From Aureimonas flava (GTDB taxonomy: Bacteria > Pseudomonadota > Alphaproteobacteria > Rhizobiales > Rhizobiaceae), in NCBI RefSeq assembly GCF_003583935.1, contig NZ_QYRN01000004.1, positions 310,001-374,000 of the forward strand: a DNA stretch of 64,000 nt, given 5' to 3'. Position 1 is the stretch's first letter; every line of letters begins with the position of its first letter. Positions 27,022 through 35,980 of this stretch are shown piece after piece. Made by a program: the position numbers and the translations under genes. Under the pieces are notes generated by a model that did not search any database, was not told the DNA's origin, and saw nothing but the letters and a program-made list of their open reading frames with translations.

Positions 27022-27852
27022 ATGGAGATCATCGAAGCAGCAGGCGCCCGGATCCCGGCCATCGGCCTCGGCACCTATCGGCTGGAAGGCGAGACCTGCG
27101 CGCGCATGGTGAGCGAGGCCATCGGCGTCGGCTACCGCCATATCGACACGGCGCGCATGTACGGCAACGAGGTCGAGGTGGGCGAGGGCGTGCGCGCCTC
27201 CGGCGTCGATCGCGACGCGCTGTTCGTCACCACCAAGATCTGGTTCGAGCAATTGGCGCCGGACGACTTCATGAAGTCCGCCGAGGCGGCGGTGCGCGCC
27301 CTCGACATCGGCCCCGTCGACCTTCTGCTGATTCACTGGCCGAACGCCGCGATCCCGCTCGAAGGGACGATCGACGCCTTGAACCGGGCGCGCGACGAAG
27401 GGCTGACGCGCCATATCGGCGTCGCCAACTTCAACGCCGCGCTTCTGGAGAAGGCGAGCGCGCTGACGCGCCATCCGCTCGCCTGCAACCAGGTCGAATA
27501 TCATCCCCGGCTGTCGCAGGAGACGGTGCACGCGACCTGCGAGCGCCTCGGCATGGCGATGATCGCCTATTCGCCGATCGGCCAGGGCAAGGACCTACTG
27601 GCCGATCCGGCGATCACCGAGATGGCCGCGCGCTACGGCCGGACGCCGGCGCAGATCGTGCTGCGCTGGGAGATCGAGCAGCCGATGGTCGGCGCGATCC
27701 CGCGCACCTCGAACCCGAAACGCCTGGCCGAGAACCTTGACGTGTTCGGCTTCGAGCTTCAGGACGAGGATCGTCGGCGGCTCCACGAGATGTCGCGCGG
27801 TCGCCGCCGTCTTGTCGATCCGTCCTTCGCCCCGGAATGGGACGACCGCTGA
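27022..27852 (+). CDS. Aldo/keto reductase (2,5-diketo-D-gluconate reductase-like)
   Basis: NADPH-dependent reductase of small carbonyls. The catalytic tetrad is Asp42 and Tyr47 (YRHIDTARMYGNE), Lys72 (TTKIW) and His105 (LLIHWPN). The cofactor-binding end has GAIPRTSNPKRLAENLDVFGFEL (two stretches), in which Arg and Asn hold the phosphate of NADPH. At 276 residues it matches the DkgA/DkgB type. The ATG at 27022 follows GGAAGGACGGAGC. It diverges from the DUF1624 gene; the substrate cannot be predicted. Confidence 0.9.
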   Translation: MEIIEAAGARIPAIGLGTYRLEGETCARMVSEAIGVGYRHIDTARMYGNEVEVGEGVRASGVDRDALFVTTKIWFEQLAPDDFMKSAEAAVRALDIGPVDLLLIHWPNAAIPLEGTIDALNRARDEGLTRHIGVANFNAALLEKASALTRHPLACNQVEYHPRLSQETVHATCERLGMAMIAYSPIGQGKDLLADPAITEMAARYGRTPAQIVLRWEIEQPMVGAIPRTSNPKRLAENLDVFGFELQDEDRRRLHEMSRGRRRLVDPSFAPEWDDR

Positions 27853-27921
27853 CCCCCGGCGACCTTCCCTGCCACGCCTCGCCCGATCGACGGCGGCCTC
27901 AGTTTCGAGACGTTCGACCCC

Positions 27922-28719
27922 ATGTTCTTCGCCGCGTCCAAGCTTCTCTGGTACCTCGTCCAGCCTCTGGTGGTGATCCTGCTGATCGGCGGGGCCGGCA
28001 TCCTCGCGACCCTCCTGCGGATGCCGAAGCTGGGTCTCGGGCTGGTGGGAACGTCGTTCGTGATCCTGGCGATCGTCAGCCTGTCGCCGCTCGGTCTCCT
28101 GATGCTGAGTGTTCTAGAGAACCGCTTTCAGAAGCCGCCGCTTCCGGCCGAGGTCACGGGCATCGTGGTGCTGGGGGGCTCGTTCGACACTCGGATCGGG
28201 CGAACGCGCGGCGAACTGGAGCTGAACGATGCGGCGGACCGGATCACCACCACCATGGCGCTGGCGCGGCAGTTTCCCGATGCGCGCGTCGTGTTCAGCG
28301 GCGGCGCGGCGGCGATGCTGACGGAGGACATCACCGAGTCCTCGATGGCACAGAAGCTCTTCGCGGCCTTGGGTCTCGCGCCGGAGCGGCTGGAGCTCGA
28401 GGACCGCTCCCGCAACACGACCGAGAATGCGATCTTCACCCGCGAGATCGCCCAGCCCCAACCCGGCGAGACGTGGCTTCTGGTGACCTCGGCGGCGCAC
28501 ATGCCGCGTGCCGTGGGCTGCTTCCGGGTCGCCGGCTTCGACGTTCTACCCTATCCGACCGATTATCAGACCCCCTCGGGCGACGCGCTCTTCTGGCCGT
28601 CCACGGCCACCGTGCGCAACCTCGAGAAGGTGCATTTCGCGATCCGCGAATACCTTGGACTTGCGGTCTACCGCCTGACCGGCAAGACCGACGCGCTGTT
28701 TCCCGCGCCGAGCGCCTGA
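27922..28719 (+). CDS. YdcF/ElyC-like DUF218 membrane protein
   Basis: DUF218 protein anchored by two N-terminal membrane segments (about residues 12-33 and 40-62). The soluble domain begins with GIVVLGGSFDTRIGRTRGELELN and contains ARVVFSGGAAAM, EDRSRNTTENAIF and WLLVTSAAHMPRAVGCFR, the family hallmarks. ElyC of E. coli affects envelope integrity and lipid carrier recycling, so an envelope role is plausible but inferred. Length 265 residues. It lies 69 bases after the aldo/keto reductase and may be co-transcribed. Confidence 0.85.
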   Translation: MFFAASKLLWYLVQPLVVILLIGGAGILATLLRMPKLGLGLVGTSFVILAIVSLSPLGLLMLSVLENRFQKPPLPAEVTGIVVLGGSFDTRIGRTRGELELNDAADRITTTMALARQFPDARVVFSGGAAAMLTEDITESSMAQKLFAALGLAPERLELEDRSRNTTENAIFTREIAQPQPGETWLLVTSAAHMPRAVGCFRVAGFDVLPYPTDYQTPSGDALFWPSTATVRNLEKVHFAIREYLGLAVYRLTGKTDALFPAPSA

Positions 28720-28721
28720 GG

Positions 28722-28994
28722 TCAGTCGCCCTCGGGCGGCGACAGGCGGTAGATGCCCTTGAGGTCGGCCGGCGCGACGGGGCGACCCTTTCGCCGGATC
28801 ACGACCAGCCCTTCGTCGGACAGCGCGGCGGCGACGCGCCGGATCGGCTGCATCAGGAGACGCCAGACCTTCTCGTCGGAGCCGGCGAGGCTGCGGGCCA
28901 CTTCCGACGGGCAGACCGTCTTGCCGGCGCCGCGCTCGTGCACCATCCGCAGGATTTCCGCACGCAGGGTTTCGGGGGACGGGGCGTCGGACAT
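28722..28994 (-). CDS. DUF3253 family small protein
   Basis: A 90-residue protein of the DUF3253 family, probably with a winged-helix fold, from MSDAPSPETLRAEILRMVHE through TVCPSEVARSLAGSDEKVWR and LLMQPIRRVAAALSDEGLVV to KGRPVAPADLKGIYRL. The pattern suggests a helix-turn-helix, but no DNA-binding function is known. Its ATG shares one base with the stop of the DUF599 gene (TGATG), so both are made from one message. Confidence 0.88.
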   Translation of the reverse strand: MSDAPSPETLRAEILRMVHERGAGKTVCPSEVARSLAGSDEKVWRLLMQPIRRVAAALSDEGLVVIRRKGRPVAPADLKGIYRLSPPEGD

Positions 28995-29692
28995 CAGGGC
29001 TCCCGGAGCGAGACGTTGGCGTCGGAGAAGAACTGCCGGTGCCCGAGGATCAGGATCACCAGGACCGTCGTACCGACGAGGACGATCGGCCCGACGAACC
29101 AGCCGAGATAGGCCAGTCCGAAGAAGATGCCGCGAAGACCGGCGTTGAAGTGCCGGGCCGCGATGCGGTTCATCGTCAGCGCGCGGCGGATCGCGGCCTC
29201 CGCCGCGGCCGGGTCGGCCTCCGCCTCCTGGCGCATGGGAACGGCGCCCACGAGGATCGAGCAGTAGTTGAACAGCCGGTAGGACCAGCCGAACTTGAAG
29301 AAGGCGAAGGCGAAGATCGCCACGAGGCCGAGGAGCTTCGCTTCCACTAAGCCCCTGTCGAAGCTGCCTTCCAGCGGCAGGTCGGTGACGATCAGCGCGA
29401 TCTGCTCGGCCGAACCGATCAGCGCGAAGCAGCCGCCGATGGCGAAGATGCACGCGGAGGCGAAGAAGCCCGTGCCCTGCTGCAGGCCAGCCATGATCGC
29501 CGTGTCGATCATCCGCAGGTCGCGCTTCAGCAGCGTGCGCATCCACACCTCGCGCTGCCGGTTCATCTGCCGGCTGAGGCCATGGCGGGCGAAGATCGGG
29601 AACTCGACCACGAAGGAGTAGGCGACCCATCCGCCCACGAATGCGACGAAGGCGAGGAGGTCCGGCAGATCGAAGATGGCGGCGTTGCGCAT
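28994..29692 (-). CDS. DUF599 family membrane protein
   Basis: Integral membrane protein of the DUF599 family, function unknown. I start at 29692 (MRNAAIFDLPDLLAFVAFVG); the frame is open for 34 more codons upstream without a membrane signal or conservation. It has about four membrane segments, near residues 10-30, 72-92, 112-145 and 190-215. Conserved stretches are REVWMRTLLKRDLRMIDTAI, FKFGWSYRLFNYCSILVGAV and AARHFNAGLRGIFFGLAYLG. Length 232 residues. It diverges from the DUF1489 gene. Confidence 0.86.
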   Translation of the reverse strand: MRNAAIFDLPDLLAFVAFVGGWVAYSFVVEFPIFARHGLSRQMNRQREVWMRTLLKRDLRMIDTAIMAGLQQGTGFFASACIFAIGGCFALIGSAEQIALIVTDLPLEGSFDRGLVEAKLLGLVAIFAFAFFKFGWSYRLFNYCSILVGAVPMRQEAEADPAAAEAAIRRALTMNRIAARHFNAGLRGIFFGLAYLGWFVGPIVLVGTTVLVILILGHRQFFSDANVSLREP

Positions 29693-29799
29693 GGCGGCTC
29701 GGATCGGCGGGGTGACAAGAGGGCGCAGGCTCGGGCTGGCCGGCCCCGCGCGGGCCGCGTCGCCTTGACGCCGCCCGGCGGTACGAGCAAACACCGCGC

Positions 29800-30222
29800 A
29801 TGCCGCTTCATATGATCAAGCTCTGCGTGGGAGTCGACAGCGTCGAGGATCTCGAGGCTCACGTCCGCGCCCGCCTGTCGGCCGGTTCGGGCGTCGAACA
29901 GACGCATGTGACGCGCGTCATGCCCAAGCGCGCGGCCGAAATGGTCGGCGCGGGCTCGCTGTTCTGGGTCATCAAGGGGCAGGTGCAGGTACGCCAGCCC
30001 ATCCTGCGGTTCGACGCGATTCGTACCGAGGACGGGGTCGAACGCTGCCGCATCGTCCTCAAGCCGGACTTCGTCCGCACCTGGCCGGTGCCCAAGCGCC
30101 CCTTCCAGGGGTGGCGCTATCTTCTCCCGGCGGAAGCGCCGGCCGATCTCGGGGAGGGGGCGGACCTGTCCGAACTCCCCTCCGCGCTTCGCAGGGAACT
30201 GGCCGAGCTCGGCCTGCTCTGA
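29800..30222 (+). CDS. DUF1489 family protein
   Basis: A 140-residue protein of DUF1489, a family found mainly in alphaproteobacteria, function unknown. Typical stretches are HMIKLCVGVDSVEDLEAHV, THVTRVMPKRAAEMVGAGSL, YWVIKG-type FWVIKGQVQVRQPIL, and RPFQGWRYL near the C-terminus. There is no signal peptide or membrane segment. It ends seven bases before the convergent small gene on the minus strand. Confidence 0.9.
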   Translation: MPLHMIKLCVGVDSVEDLEAHVRARLSAGSGVEQTHVTRVMPKRAAEMVGAGSLFWVIKGQVQVRQPILRFDAIRTEDGVERCRIVLKPDFVRTWPVPKRPFQGWRYLLPAEAPADLGEGADLSELPSALRRELAELGLL

Positions 30223-30229
30223 CGGGCGC

Positions 30230-30493
30230 TCAGCGACCGAACGCGATGCGCACGGCGGGCTGGCCCGCGGCCGACCGCACCACGAGGCGCGTTTCCGTGC
30301 GCGGCTGCGAGGCGCGCCAGGCACGTGCACCATGGCACAGGAGCATGCCCACCAGGTCCTTGGCACGCAGGCGCGAGCGACCGTCGCGGTAGTCCGAGAG
30401 CCGCGAGGCGGCCTGCTGGAGCGGGTGAAGACCGATCACGGTCGACTTCTGCTCGACGTTGGGCAGGAGGGCGCTTTCGGTTTCGAAGGACAT
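30230..30493 (-). CDS. Small hypothetical protein, 87 residues
   Basis: I do not recognise a family. From the ATG at 30493, six bases after CGAGG, the product is MSFETESALLPNVEQKSTVI followed by a basic, Arg-rich second half (SDYRDGRSRLRAKDLVGMLL, RASQPRTETRLVVRS). There is no signal peptide or membrane span. A TTG 12 codons upstream is possible but has no ribosome binding site. It lies 107 bases behind the carboxypeptidase gene on the same strand. Codon use looks like that of real genes here, but a shadow frame cannot be excluded. Confidence 0.55.
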   Translation of the reverse strand: MSFETESALLPNVEQKSTVIGLHPLQQAASRLSDYRDGRSRLRAKDLVGMLLCHGARAWRASQPRTETRLVVRSAAGQPAVRIAFGR

Positions 30494-30600
30494 GAGAACC
30501 TCGGTTACGCTCGGGACATCGTCAGGCAAGGGGGTGCCGTTCGGAGCCGGTGGCCCCGTGCGGCGGGCGGTCGGGAGGCGGCTGCGGGAAGGCGCGGCGG

Positions 30601-32082
30601 TCAGTTCGCCGCGATGGCGTAGCAGGCGTAGGCCTTGCTCTTCAGGGCATCGCAGGCGGCGTTCGCGGCGGCCTTGTCGGCGAAGCCGGCGAAGCGGGCG
30701 CGGTAGAGCGTCTGCGAGCCGCTCGCCACGGCCTGGGTGAAGGGGCGAGCGCCGGCCAGTGCGGAACCGGCCCGCTGCTTGGCTTCCGACAGCATGTCGT
30801 AGGCGGTCGCTTCGGCAGGGGTCGCCGCGATCTGCACCACCCAGCCGGTCACCACGTCGCGGCTCGCGACCATCGCCGGTTCGGCCGCGGCCGCCTCGGT
30901 GACGACGTTGGGGATGGCGACGCGGGGCACCGGCGCAGCGGCCAAGGCCGTGGCCACGCCGGAGCCCGGGCGGTCGTTGGCCTCCAGCGCCTCGCGGATG
31001 GCGTCGCGGCCCACCACCGGGCGGCGGCTCGGGGCCGTGATGGCGTTCATGGCGCCCGTGGCGTTGGAGCCGTAGGCCTCGGCGACACGCTGGTTGATGG
31101 TCGAGATGCGGCGCGTCGGGACCGGCACGGAGGTGGGCAGGGCCGCCATGGCGACGGTCTCGGCATGGGACGCCACCGCCGGGCCACGCGCGCTCGGGCT
31201 ATAGGCCGCGATGAGCGCGCTGGAGCTGCGGGTGCTGGTCTGCGGCAGATACTGCTTCACGAGCTCGGCCATGTGGTCGTCGCGCGAGCGGGCCGTGCGA
31301 CCGCCCATCACCACCGCGACCAGCTTGCGGTCGCCGCGGACCACCGAGGTCACGAGGTTGAAGCCCGACTTGTTGATGTAGCCGGTCTTGATGCCGTCCA
31401 CGCCGTCGACCCGGCCGAGCAGGCGGTTGTGGTTGCCGATGGTCTGGCCGCGAAACTTGAAGCTGCGGGTGCTGAAGTACTTGTAGTATTGCGGGAAATG
31501 CTCGCGAAGCGCGATGCCGAGCGTCGCCATGTCGCGCGCGGTGGTCATCTGCGCGTCGTTCGGCAGGCCGTTGGCGTTCTGGAACGTGGTGCGCGACATG
31601 CCGAGCTTGCGCGCCTTGGCCGTCATCATATCGGCGAAGCGGCTCTCCGTGCCGCCGAGGAACTCGCCGATCACCACGGCGGCGTCGTTGGCCGATCGGG
31701 TGACCAGGGCGTAGATGCCTTCCTCGACCGAGATCGTCGAGCCGACCTTCATGCCGAGCTTGGAGGGCGGCCGGGCCGCCGCGTAGGCGGAGACCTTCAT
31801 CGGCGTCGACAGGGTCGCGCGCCCGCTCTCCATCGCGTCGAACAGCATGTAGAGCGTCATCATCTTGGTGAGCGATGCCGGATAGCGACGGTCGTCCGCG
31901 TTGCGCGAGAACAGGACCTTGCCGTTGTTGGCGTCGATCACGAAGGCGGCGTAGCGCTCGGCCGATTCCTGCGCCGAGGCGGAGGTGGCCACCATCACCA
32001 CGCCGCCGACCAGCGCGGCGGCCATCAGGCAGTTCGAGAGGCGTCTTGCTGCTGCGGTGAGCGTCGACAGGGTCAGCGGCAT
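30601..32082 (-). CDS. D-alanyl-D-alanine carboxypeptidase (PBP5/6 class) with C-terminal SPOR domain
   Basis: Trims the terminal D-Ala of peptidoglycan stem peptides in the periplasm. The signal peptide spans about residues 1-37 (cleavage near ATSASA-QE). The penicillin-binding motifs are Ser70-x-x-Lys73 (ASLTKMM), Ser130-x-Asn132 (SAND) and Lys232-Thr-Gly (IKTGY). After the catalytic domain comes a long Ala/Pro/Thr-rich linker (about 285-410) and a SPOR domain (about 412-490, GWVVQIAATPAEATAYDML), which binds denuded glycan at division sites. I chose the ATG at 32082; 25 upstream in-frame residues do not look like part of a signal peptide. Length 493 residues. Confidence 0.93.
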   Translation of the reverse strand: MPLTLSTLTAAARRLSNCLMAAALVGGVVMVATSASAQESAERYAAFVIDANNGKVLFSRNADDRRYPASLTKMMTLYMLFDAMESGRATLSTPMKVSAYAAARPPSKLGMKVGSTISVEEGIYALVTRSANDAAVVIGEFLGGTESRFADMMTAKARKLGMSRTTFQNANGLPNDAQMTTARDMATLGIALREHFPQYYKYFSTRSFKFRGQTIGNHNRLLGRVDGVDGIKTGYINKSGFNLVTSVVRGDRKLVAVVMGGRTARSRDDHMAELVKQYLPQTSTRSSSALIAAYSPSARGPAVASHAETVAMAALPTSVPVPTRRISTINQRVAEAYGSNATGAMNAITAPSRRPVVGRDAIREALEANDRPGSGVATALAAAPVPRVAIPNVVTEAAAAEPAMVASRDVVTGWVVQIAATPAEATAYDMLSEAKQRAGSALAGARPFTQAVASGSQTLYRARFAGFADKAAANAACDALKSKAYACYAIAAN

Positions 32083-32318
32083 GGGCGGCACTCTCGTGTT
32101 CGTGTGTCGAGATGCTGCCCCCGGTCGCGGCGCGTGGGGCGCCGGTCCAGGTCCCAAGACTGTGTCTTCGCGATCTCTTCTTGAGGGAAAGATACGCAGG
32201 GCGGTCTTACCAATCCGTTTATGGTTGCCGGAACCTTGTGATCGAGTTGTGGCATTCGCCTCGAATTATCGTGATCGGCCGAACCAGAGCCCGCGTTCTA
32301 ATGCGCTGCACCATGGGC

Positions 32319-32347
32319 TTGCGGAATTTTGTGCAGTGCAATATATT
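32319..32347 (+). promoter_or_regulatory. Predicted phasin promoter
   Basis: TTGCGG (32319-32324) and TATATT (32342-32347) are separated by 17 bases and lie about 60 bases before the phasin start. The -10 element matches the consensus at five of six positions. A TGC-N3-GCA palindrome lies in the spacer, where a bound repressor would block polymerase. Confidence 0.45.
32332..32340 (+). promoter_or_regulatory. Possible PhaR-type operator in the phasin promoter
   Basis: TGCAGTGCA is a TGC-N3-GCA inverted repeat between the predicted -35 and -10 elements. PhaR, the repressor of phasin genes in Paracoccus and Rhodobacter, binds TGC-rich dyads of the CTGC-N3-4-GCAG type. The match here is only partial, so PhaR control is an inference. 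Confidence 0.3.
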
Positions 32348-32407
32348 GGTTGGGAAGGCGGTGGAGGTCGCTGCCAGCCGTCGTCCAGCCAGTCACGGGA
32401 GAGTTCG

Positions 32408-32767
32408 ATGAACGCATACGCAGACGCCAACAAGGTCGGCAAGGACAGCATGGACAACGCCCTCCGCTCGATGTCGGCGATGACCAAGGGCTTCCAGCAG
32501 ATCGCCGCCGAGACCACCGAATTCACCAAGAAGTCCTACGAGCAGTCGGCGCAGATGTTCGAGCGCCTCGCGCAGGTGCGCACCCTGGACAAGGCGATCG
32601 AGCTGCAGTCCGAATACGCGCGCTCGGCCTACGATTCCTGGGTGTCGCAGGCCACGAAGATGGGCGAGATCTACCAGGAGATCGCTCGCGAGGCCTACCG
32701 CCCGTTCGAGGACTCGATGCAGCAGAACCAGCAGTTCGCGCAGAACATGGCGAACCCGTCGAACTGA
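32408..32767 (+). CDS. Phasin family protein
   Basis: Phasins coat polyhydroxyalkanoate granules or act as small helical chaperone-like proteins. The ATG at 32408 follows GGGAGAGTTCG. The 119-residue protein is almost wholly helical and has the family stretches MTKGFQQIAAETTEFTKKSY, LAQVRTLDKAIELQSEYARS and AYDSWVSQATKMGEIYQEIA. It is followed by a strong terminator and is therefore a single-gene unit. No polymer synthase (phaC) lies in the window, so a link to storage granules rests on the family alone. Confidence 0.9.
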   Translation: MNAYADANKVGKDSMDNALRSMSAMTKGFQQIAAETTEFTKKSYEQSAQMFERLAQVRTLDKAIELQSEYARSAYDSWVSQATKMGEIYQEIAREAYRPFEDSMQQNQQFAQNMANPSN

Positions 32768-32808
32768 CGGATCGACACCCATCGGACAGCCCAAGGGCGC
32801 GTCCCACG

Positions 32809-32837
32809 AAGGCCCGGCTCGCTGCCGGGCCTTTTTT
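32809..32837 (+). terminator. Intrinsic terminator after the phasin gene
   Basis: AAGGCCCGGC and GCCGGGCCTT form a perfect 10-bp stem around TCGCT, followed by TTTT (T run 32832-32837). Strong Rho-independent terminator. Confidence 0.9.
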
Positions 32838-32939
32838 GTTGCGCGGTTCGCGATCGGAGTAACTATGTCCGGCTCGGAGGGGGCGATTCAGGACGTCGCT
32901 CTCGGTCCGCGACCCGGCGTGTCCCCCGGAGACGAAATT

Positions 32940-32967
32940 TTGCCGCATCGGGGAGGCGTCTTAAATT
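32940..32967 (+). promoter_or_regulatory. Possible promoter for clpS-clpA
   Basis: TTGCCG (32940-32945) and TAAATT (32962-32967) are 16 bases apart and lie just ahead of the chosen clpS start. A start of transcription near 32974 would make the TTG at 32966 unusable as a start codon and favours the ATG at 32996. Confidence 0.35.
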
Positions 32968-32995
32968 GTCGGACCGCGCACATACATATCGAGCG

Positions 32996-33394
32996 ATGGC
33001 GAACGTGAACTCCTTGAACGAACGGGCGGCTCCCCAGGGGAGCCGGACGACGGCGGTCCGATCGCAGGGGCGGGACGACGAGCGACCCAACGGGCCCGAT
33101 CGCGGCACCTCCGTGATCACCCGGACCAAGCCCAGGACCAAGAAGCCGAGCCTTTACAGGGTGCTGCTTCTCAACGACGATTACACGCCGATGGAGTTCG
33201 TCATCCACGTCCTCGAACGCTTCTTCCAGAAGGACCGGGAGGCGGCCACGCGCATCATGCTCCACGTGCACCAGCACGGGGTGGGTGAGTGCGGGGTCTA
33301 CACCTATGAAGTGGCCGAGACGAAGGTGACCCAAGTGATGGATTTCGCACGCCAGCACCAGCATCCGCTCCAATGCGTGATGGAAAAGAATTGA
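32996..33394 (+). CDS. clpS: ATP-dependent Clp protease adaptor ClpS
   Basis: ClpS binds N-degron substrates and hands them to ClpAP. The core is [40 protein letters not shown] and [16 protein letters not shown]; the Asn-Asp-Asp-Tyr-Thr-Pro stretch forms the N-end pocket, and the HVHQHG part binds ClpA. I start at the ATG at 32996 (132 residues). A TTG at 32966 has GGGAGG nine bases upstream and would add ten residues, but it overlaps a possible promoter. The N-terminal about 55 residues are polar and basic, longer than in most ClpS. clpA follows after eight bases. Confidence 0.92.
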   Translation: MANVNSLNERAAPQGSRTTAVRSQGRDDERPNGPDRGTSVITRTKPRTKKPSLYRVLLLNDDYTPMEFVIHVLERFFQKDREAATRIMLHVHQHGVGECGVYTYEVAETKVTQVMDFARQHQHPLQCVMEKN

Positions 33395-33402
33395 GGTGAA
33401 GC

Positions 33403-35913
33403 TTGCCGACGTTTTCCCAAAGCCTGGAGAAGTCCCTCCATCAGGCGCTCACCTTCGCCAACGAACGGCACCAGGAATTCGCGACGCTCGAGCACCTGCT
33501 CCTGGCATTGCTCGAGGATAAGGACGCCTCCGCCGTGATGCGGGGGTGCAGCGTCGACATCGACGTCCTGCGTTCGTCGCTGACGGAGTACATCGACACC
33601 GAACTCGCCAATCTCGTGACGGGCCACGACGAGGATTCCAAGCCGACCGCCGGGTTCCATCGGGTGATCCAGCGCGCGGTGATCCACGTCCAGTCGTCCG
33701 GCCGGGAGGAGGTCACGGGCGCCAACGTGCTCGTGGCCATCTTCGCCGAGCGCGAGAGCCATGCGGCCTTCTTCCTGCAGGAGCAGGAGATGACCCGCTA
33801 CGACGCCGTGAACTTCATCTCCCATGGTATCTCGAAGCGTCCGGGCGCGTCCGAAGGCCGCACCGTTCGCGGGGCGGAGGACGAGCAGTCGGTCATGGGC
33901 AACGAGGAGGAAGGGCGCCGCAAGACCGCCCAGGACGCGCTGACGGCCTACTGCGTCAATCTCAACGAGAAGGCCAAGACCGGCCGGATCGACCCGCTGA
34001 TCGGGCGCGCGAACGAGATCAATCGCACCATCCAGGTCCTGTGCCGGCGCTCCAAGAACAACCCGCTCTACGTGGGCGATCCCGGCGTGGGCAAGACCGC
34101 CATCGCGGAAGGTCTCGCCAAGCGGATCGTGGAAGGCGACGTGCCCGACGTCCTGGCCGACGCGACCATCTTCTCGCTCGACATGGGCACGCTCCTGGCC
34201 GGCACGCGGTATCGCGGCGACTTCGAGGAACGGCTGAAGCAGGTTGTGAAGGAGCTCGAGGAGTATCCCGGCGCGGTGCTTTTCATCGACGAGATCCATA
34301 CGGTGATCGGCGCGGGCGCCACGTCCGGCGGCGCAATGGACGCGTCCAACCTCCTGAAGCCGGCGCTCTCGTCGGGCGCGATCCGCTGCATCGGCTCCAC
34401 GACCTACAAGGAATATCGCCAGTTCTTCGAGAAGGACCGGGCGCTCGTCCGGCGCTTCCAGAAGATCGACGTGGCCGAGCCCACGATCGAGGACGCGATC
34501 GCGATCCTGAAGGGGCTGAAGCCGTATTTCGAGGACTTCCACCGGGTGAAGTTCTCCAACGACGCTATCAAGTCGGCGGTGGAGCTTTCCGCCCGCTACA
34601 TCAACGACCGCAAGCTGCCCGACAAGGCGATCGACGTGATCGACGAGACGGGCGCCTCGCAGATGCTGCTGCCGGAGGCGAAGCGGAAGAAGAGCATCGG
34701 CGTGAAGGAGATCGAGGCGACCGTCGCCACGATGGCCCGCATCCCGCCGAAGTCCGTGTCGAAGGACGACGAGGAGGTGCTGTCGAACCTCTCGGAGCAG
34801 CTCAAGCGCGTGGTCTACGGCCAGAACGCGGCGATCGAGAGCCTGACTACCGCGATCAAGCTGGCGCGCGCCGGCCTTCGCGAACCGGAGAAGCCCATCG
34901 GCTCCTACCTGTTTTCGGGTCCGACCGGCGTCGGCAAGACCGAGGTCGCCAAGCAGCTCGCCTCCGCGCTCGGCATCGAGCTCCTGCGCTTCGACATGTC
35001 GGAGTACATGGAGCGGCACACGGTCTCGCGCCTGATCGGCGCGCCTCCGGGCTATGTCGGCTTCGACCAGGGCGGCCTCCTGACGGACGGCGTCGACCAG
35101 CATCCGCACTGCGTGCTGCTGCTGGACGAGATCGAGAAGGCGCATCCCGACCTGTTCAACATCCTCCTGCAGGTGATGGACCATGGGAAGCTGACCGATC
35201 ACAACGGCAAGCGGATCGACTTCCGCAACGTGATCCTGATCATGACAACCAATGCCGGCGCATCCGAATCGCAGAAGGCGGCGATCGGGTTCGGCTCGAC
35301 CAAGCGGACGGGCGACGACGTGGAGGCGATCAACCGCCTGTTCACGCCGGAGTTCCGCAACCGCCTCGATGCGATCATCCCCTTCGGCGCCCTGCCGACG
35401 CCGGTGATCCACGAGGTCGTGCAGAAGTTCGTCATGCAGCTCGAGGCGCAGCTCTCCGAGCGTGGCGTCACGTTCGACCTCGACCAGGAGGCGATCGCCT
35501 GGCTGGCCGACAAGGGCTACGACGAGCACATGGGCGCGCGTCCGCTCGGCCGCGTGATCCAGGAATACGTCAAGAAGCCGCTGGCCGACGAGGTGCTGTT
35601 CGGAAAGCTCAAGCGCGGCGGAACGGTCAAGGTCACGGTGGTGGACGGAGAGGACGGGCGGAAGCTGCACCTCGAGTCGATCCCCGAGGAAAGCTATGCC
35701 AAGCCGCGCAAGGCGGACGAGGCGCGCGGCAAGGTGCGTGTCGGCCCGGACGGCGAGGAGTTGGACGAGGGCGCCGCCGCCTTCGACGACGACGATGCGC
35801 CCGAGGACGACGAGCCGGAGCCGCAGCCGGCCAAGGAGCCGGCGTCCGCTCGCGACAAGGCGGAAAAGCGGGCAGGGGCCGTTCCGAAGGTTCCCAGGAA
35901 GCCCGCCGAATGA
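33403..35913 (+). CDS. clpA: ATP-dependent Clp protease ATP-binding subunit ClpA, TTG start
   Basis: ClpA unfolds proteins and feeds them to ClpP. The TTG at 33403 follows GAGGTGAAGC and gives [20 protein letters not shown], the family start; no ATG is near. The Clp-N repeats fill residues 1-145. The first AAA+ module has Walker [10 protein letters not shown] (about 224) and LFIDEIHT; the second has GPTGVGKTE (about 505) and [15 protein letters not shown]. An IGF-type loop for ClpP binding is present (AAIGFGSTK). At 836 residues it exceeds E. coli ClpA (758) through a C-terminal tail from about residue 760 that is rich in Asp, Glu, Pro and Lys. clpP is not in the window. Confidence 0.97.
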   Translation: MPTFSQSLEKSLHQALTFANERHQEFATLEHLLLALLEDKDASAVMRGCSVDIDVLRSSLTEYIDTELANLVTGHDEDSKPTAGFHRVIQRAVIHVQSSGREEVTGANVLVAIFAERESHAAFFLQEQEMTRYDAVNFISHGISKRPGASEGRTVRGAEDEQSVMGNEEEGRRKTAQDALTAYCVNLNEKAKTGRIDPLIGRANEINRTIQVLCRRSKNNPLYVGDPGVGKTAIAEGLAKRIVEGDVPDVLADATIFSLDMGTLLAGTRYRGDFEERLKQVVKELEEYPGAVLFIDEIHTVIGAGATSGGAMDASNLLKPALSSGAIRCIGSTTYKEYRQFFEKDRALVRRFQKIDVAEPTIEDAIAILKGLKPYFEDFHRVKFSNDAIKSAVELSARYINDRKLPDKAIDVIDETGASQMLLPEAKRKKSIGVKEIEATVATMARIPPKSVSKDDEEVLSNLSEQLKRVVYGQNAAIESLTTAIKLARAGLREPEKPIGSYLFSGPTGVGKTEVAKQLASALGIELLRFDMSEYMERHTVSRLIGAPPGYVGFDQGGLLTDGVDQHPHCVLLLDEIEKAHPDLFNILLQVMDHGKLTDHNGKRIDFRNVILIMTTNAGASESQKAAIGFGSTKRTGDDVEAINRLFTPEFRNRLDAIIPFGALPTPVIHEVVQKFVMQLEAQLSERGVTFDLDQEAIAWLADKGYDEHMGARPLGRVIQEYVKKPLADEVLFGKLKRGGTVKVTVVDGEDGRKLHLESIPEESYAKPRKADEARGKVRVGPDGEELDEGAAAFDDDDAPEDDEPEPQPAKEPASARDKAEKRAGAVPKVPRKPAE

Positions 35914-35922
35914 TCTAGAAGG

Positions 35923-35947
35923 GGCCGCCCGCCAGGGCGGCCTTTTT
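35923..35947 (+). terminator. Intrinsic terminator after clpA
   Basis: GGCCGCCC and GGGCGGCC form an 8-bp perfect stem around GCCA, followed by TTTTT. It begins 10 bases after the clpA stop. Confidence 0.87.
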
Positions 35948-35980
35948 CTTGCGGCGAATCACAGGCGGAACCGCGGACCC

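Larger units (their letters stand above)
32083..32407. other. Intergenic region between carboxypeptidase and phasin genes
   Basis: These 325 bases separate two divergent genes and hold no convincing reading frame. The half next to the phasin gene contains a predicted promoter (32319-32347) and a TGCAGTGCA palindrome. The other half should hold the carboxypeptidase promoter, which I could not define. Confidence 0.6.

Noticed and set aside
30550-32184. A 544-codon plus-strand frame opposite the D,D-carboxypeptidase
   Set aside because: The carboxypeptidase has all three active-site motifs; the opposite frame is a Gly, Arg and His-rich shadow.
33304-35670. A 788-codon open frame on the minus strand opposite clpA
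   Set aside because: It mirrors clpA, which has clear domains and a ribosome binding site. Long antisense frames are common in GC-rich DNA, and the product is composed of Arg, His, Leu and Val without any recognisable domain.
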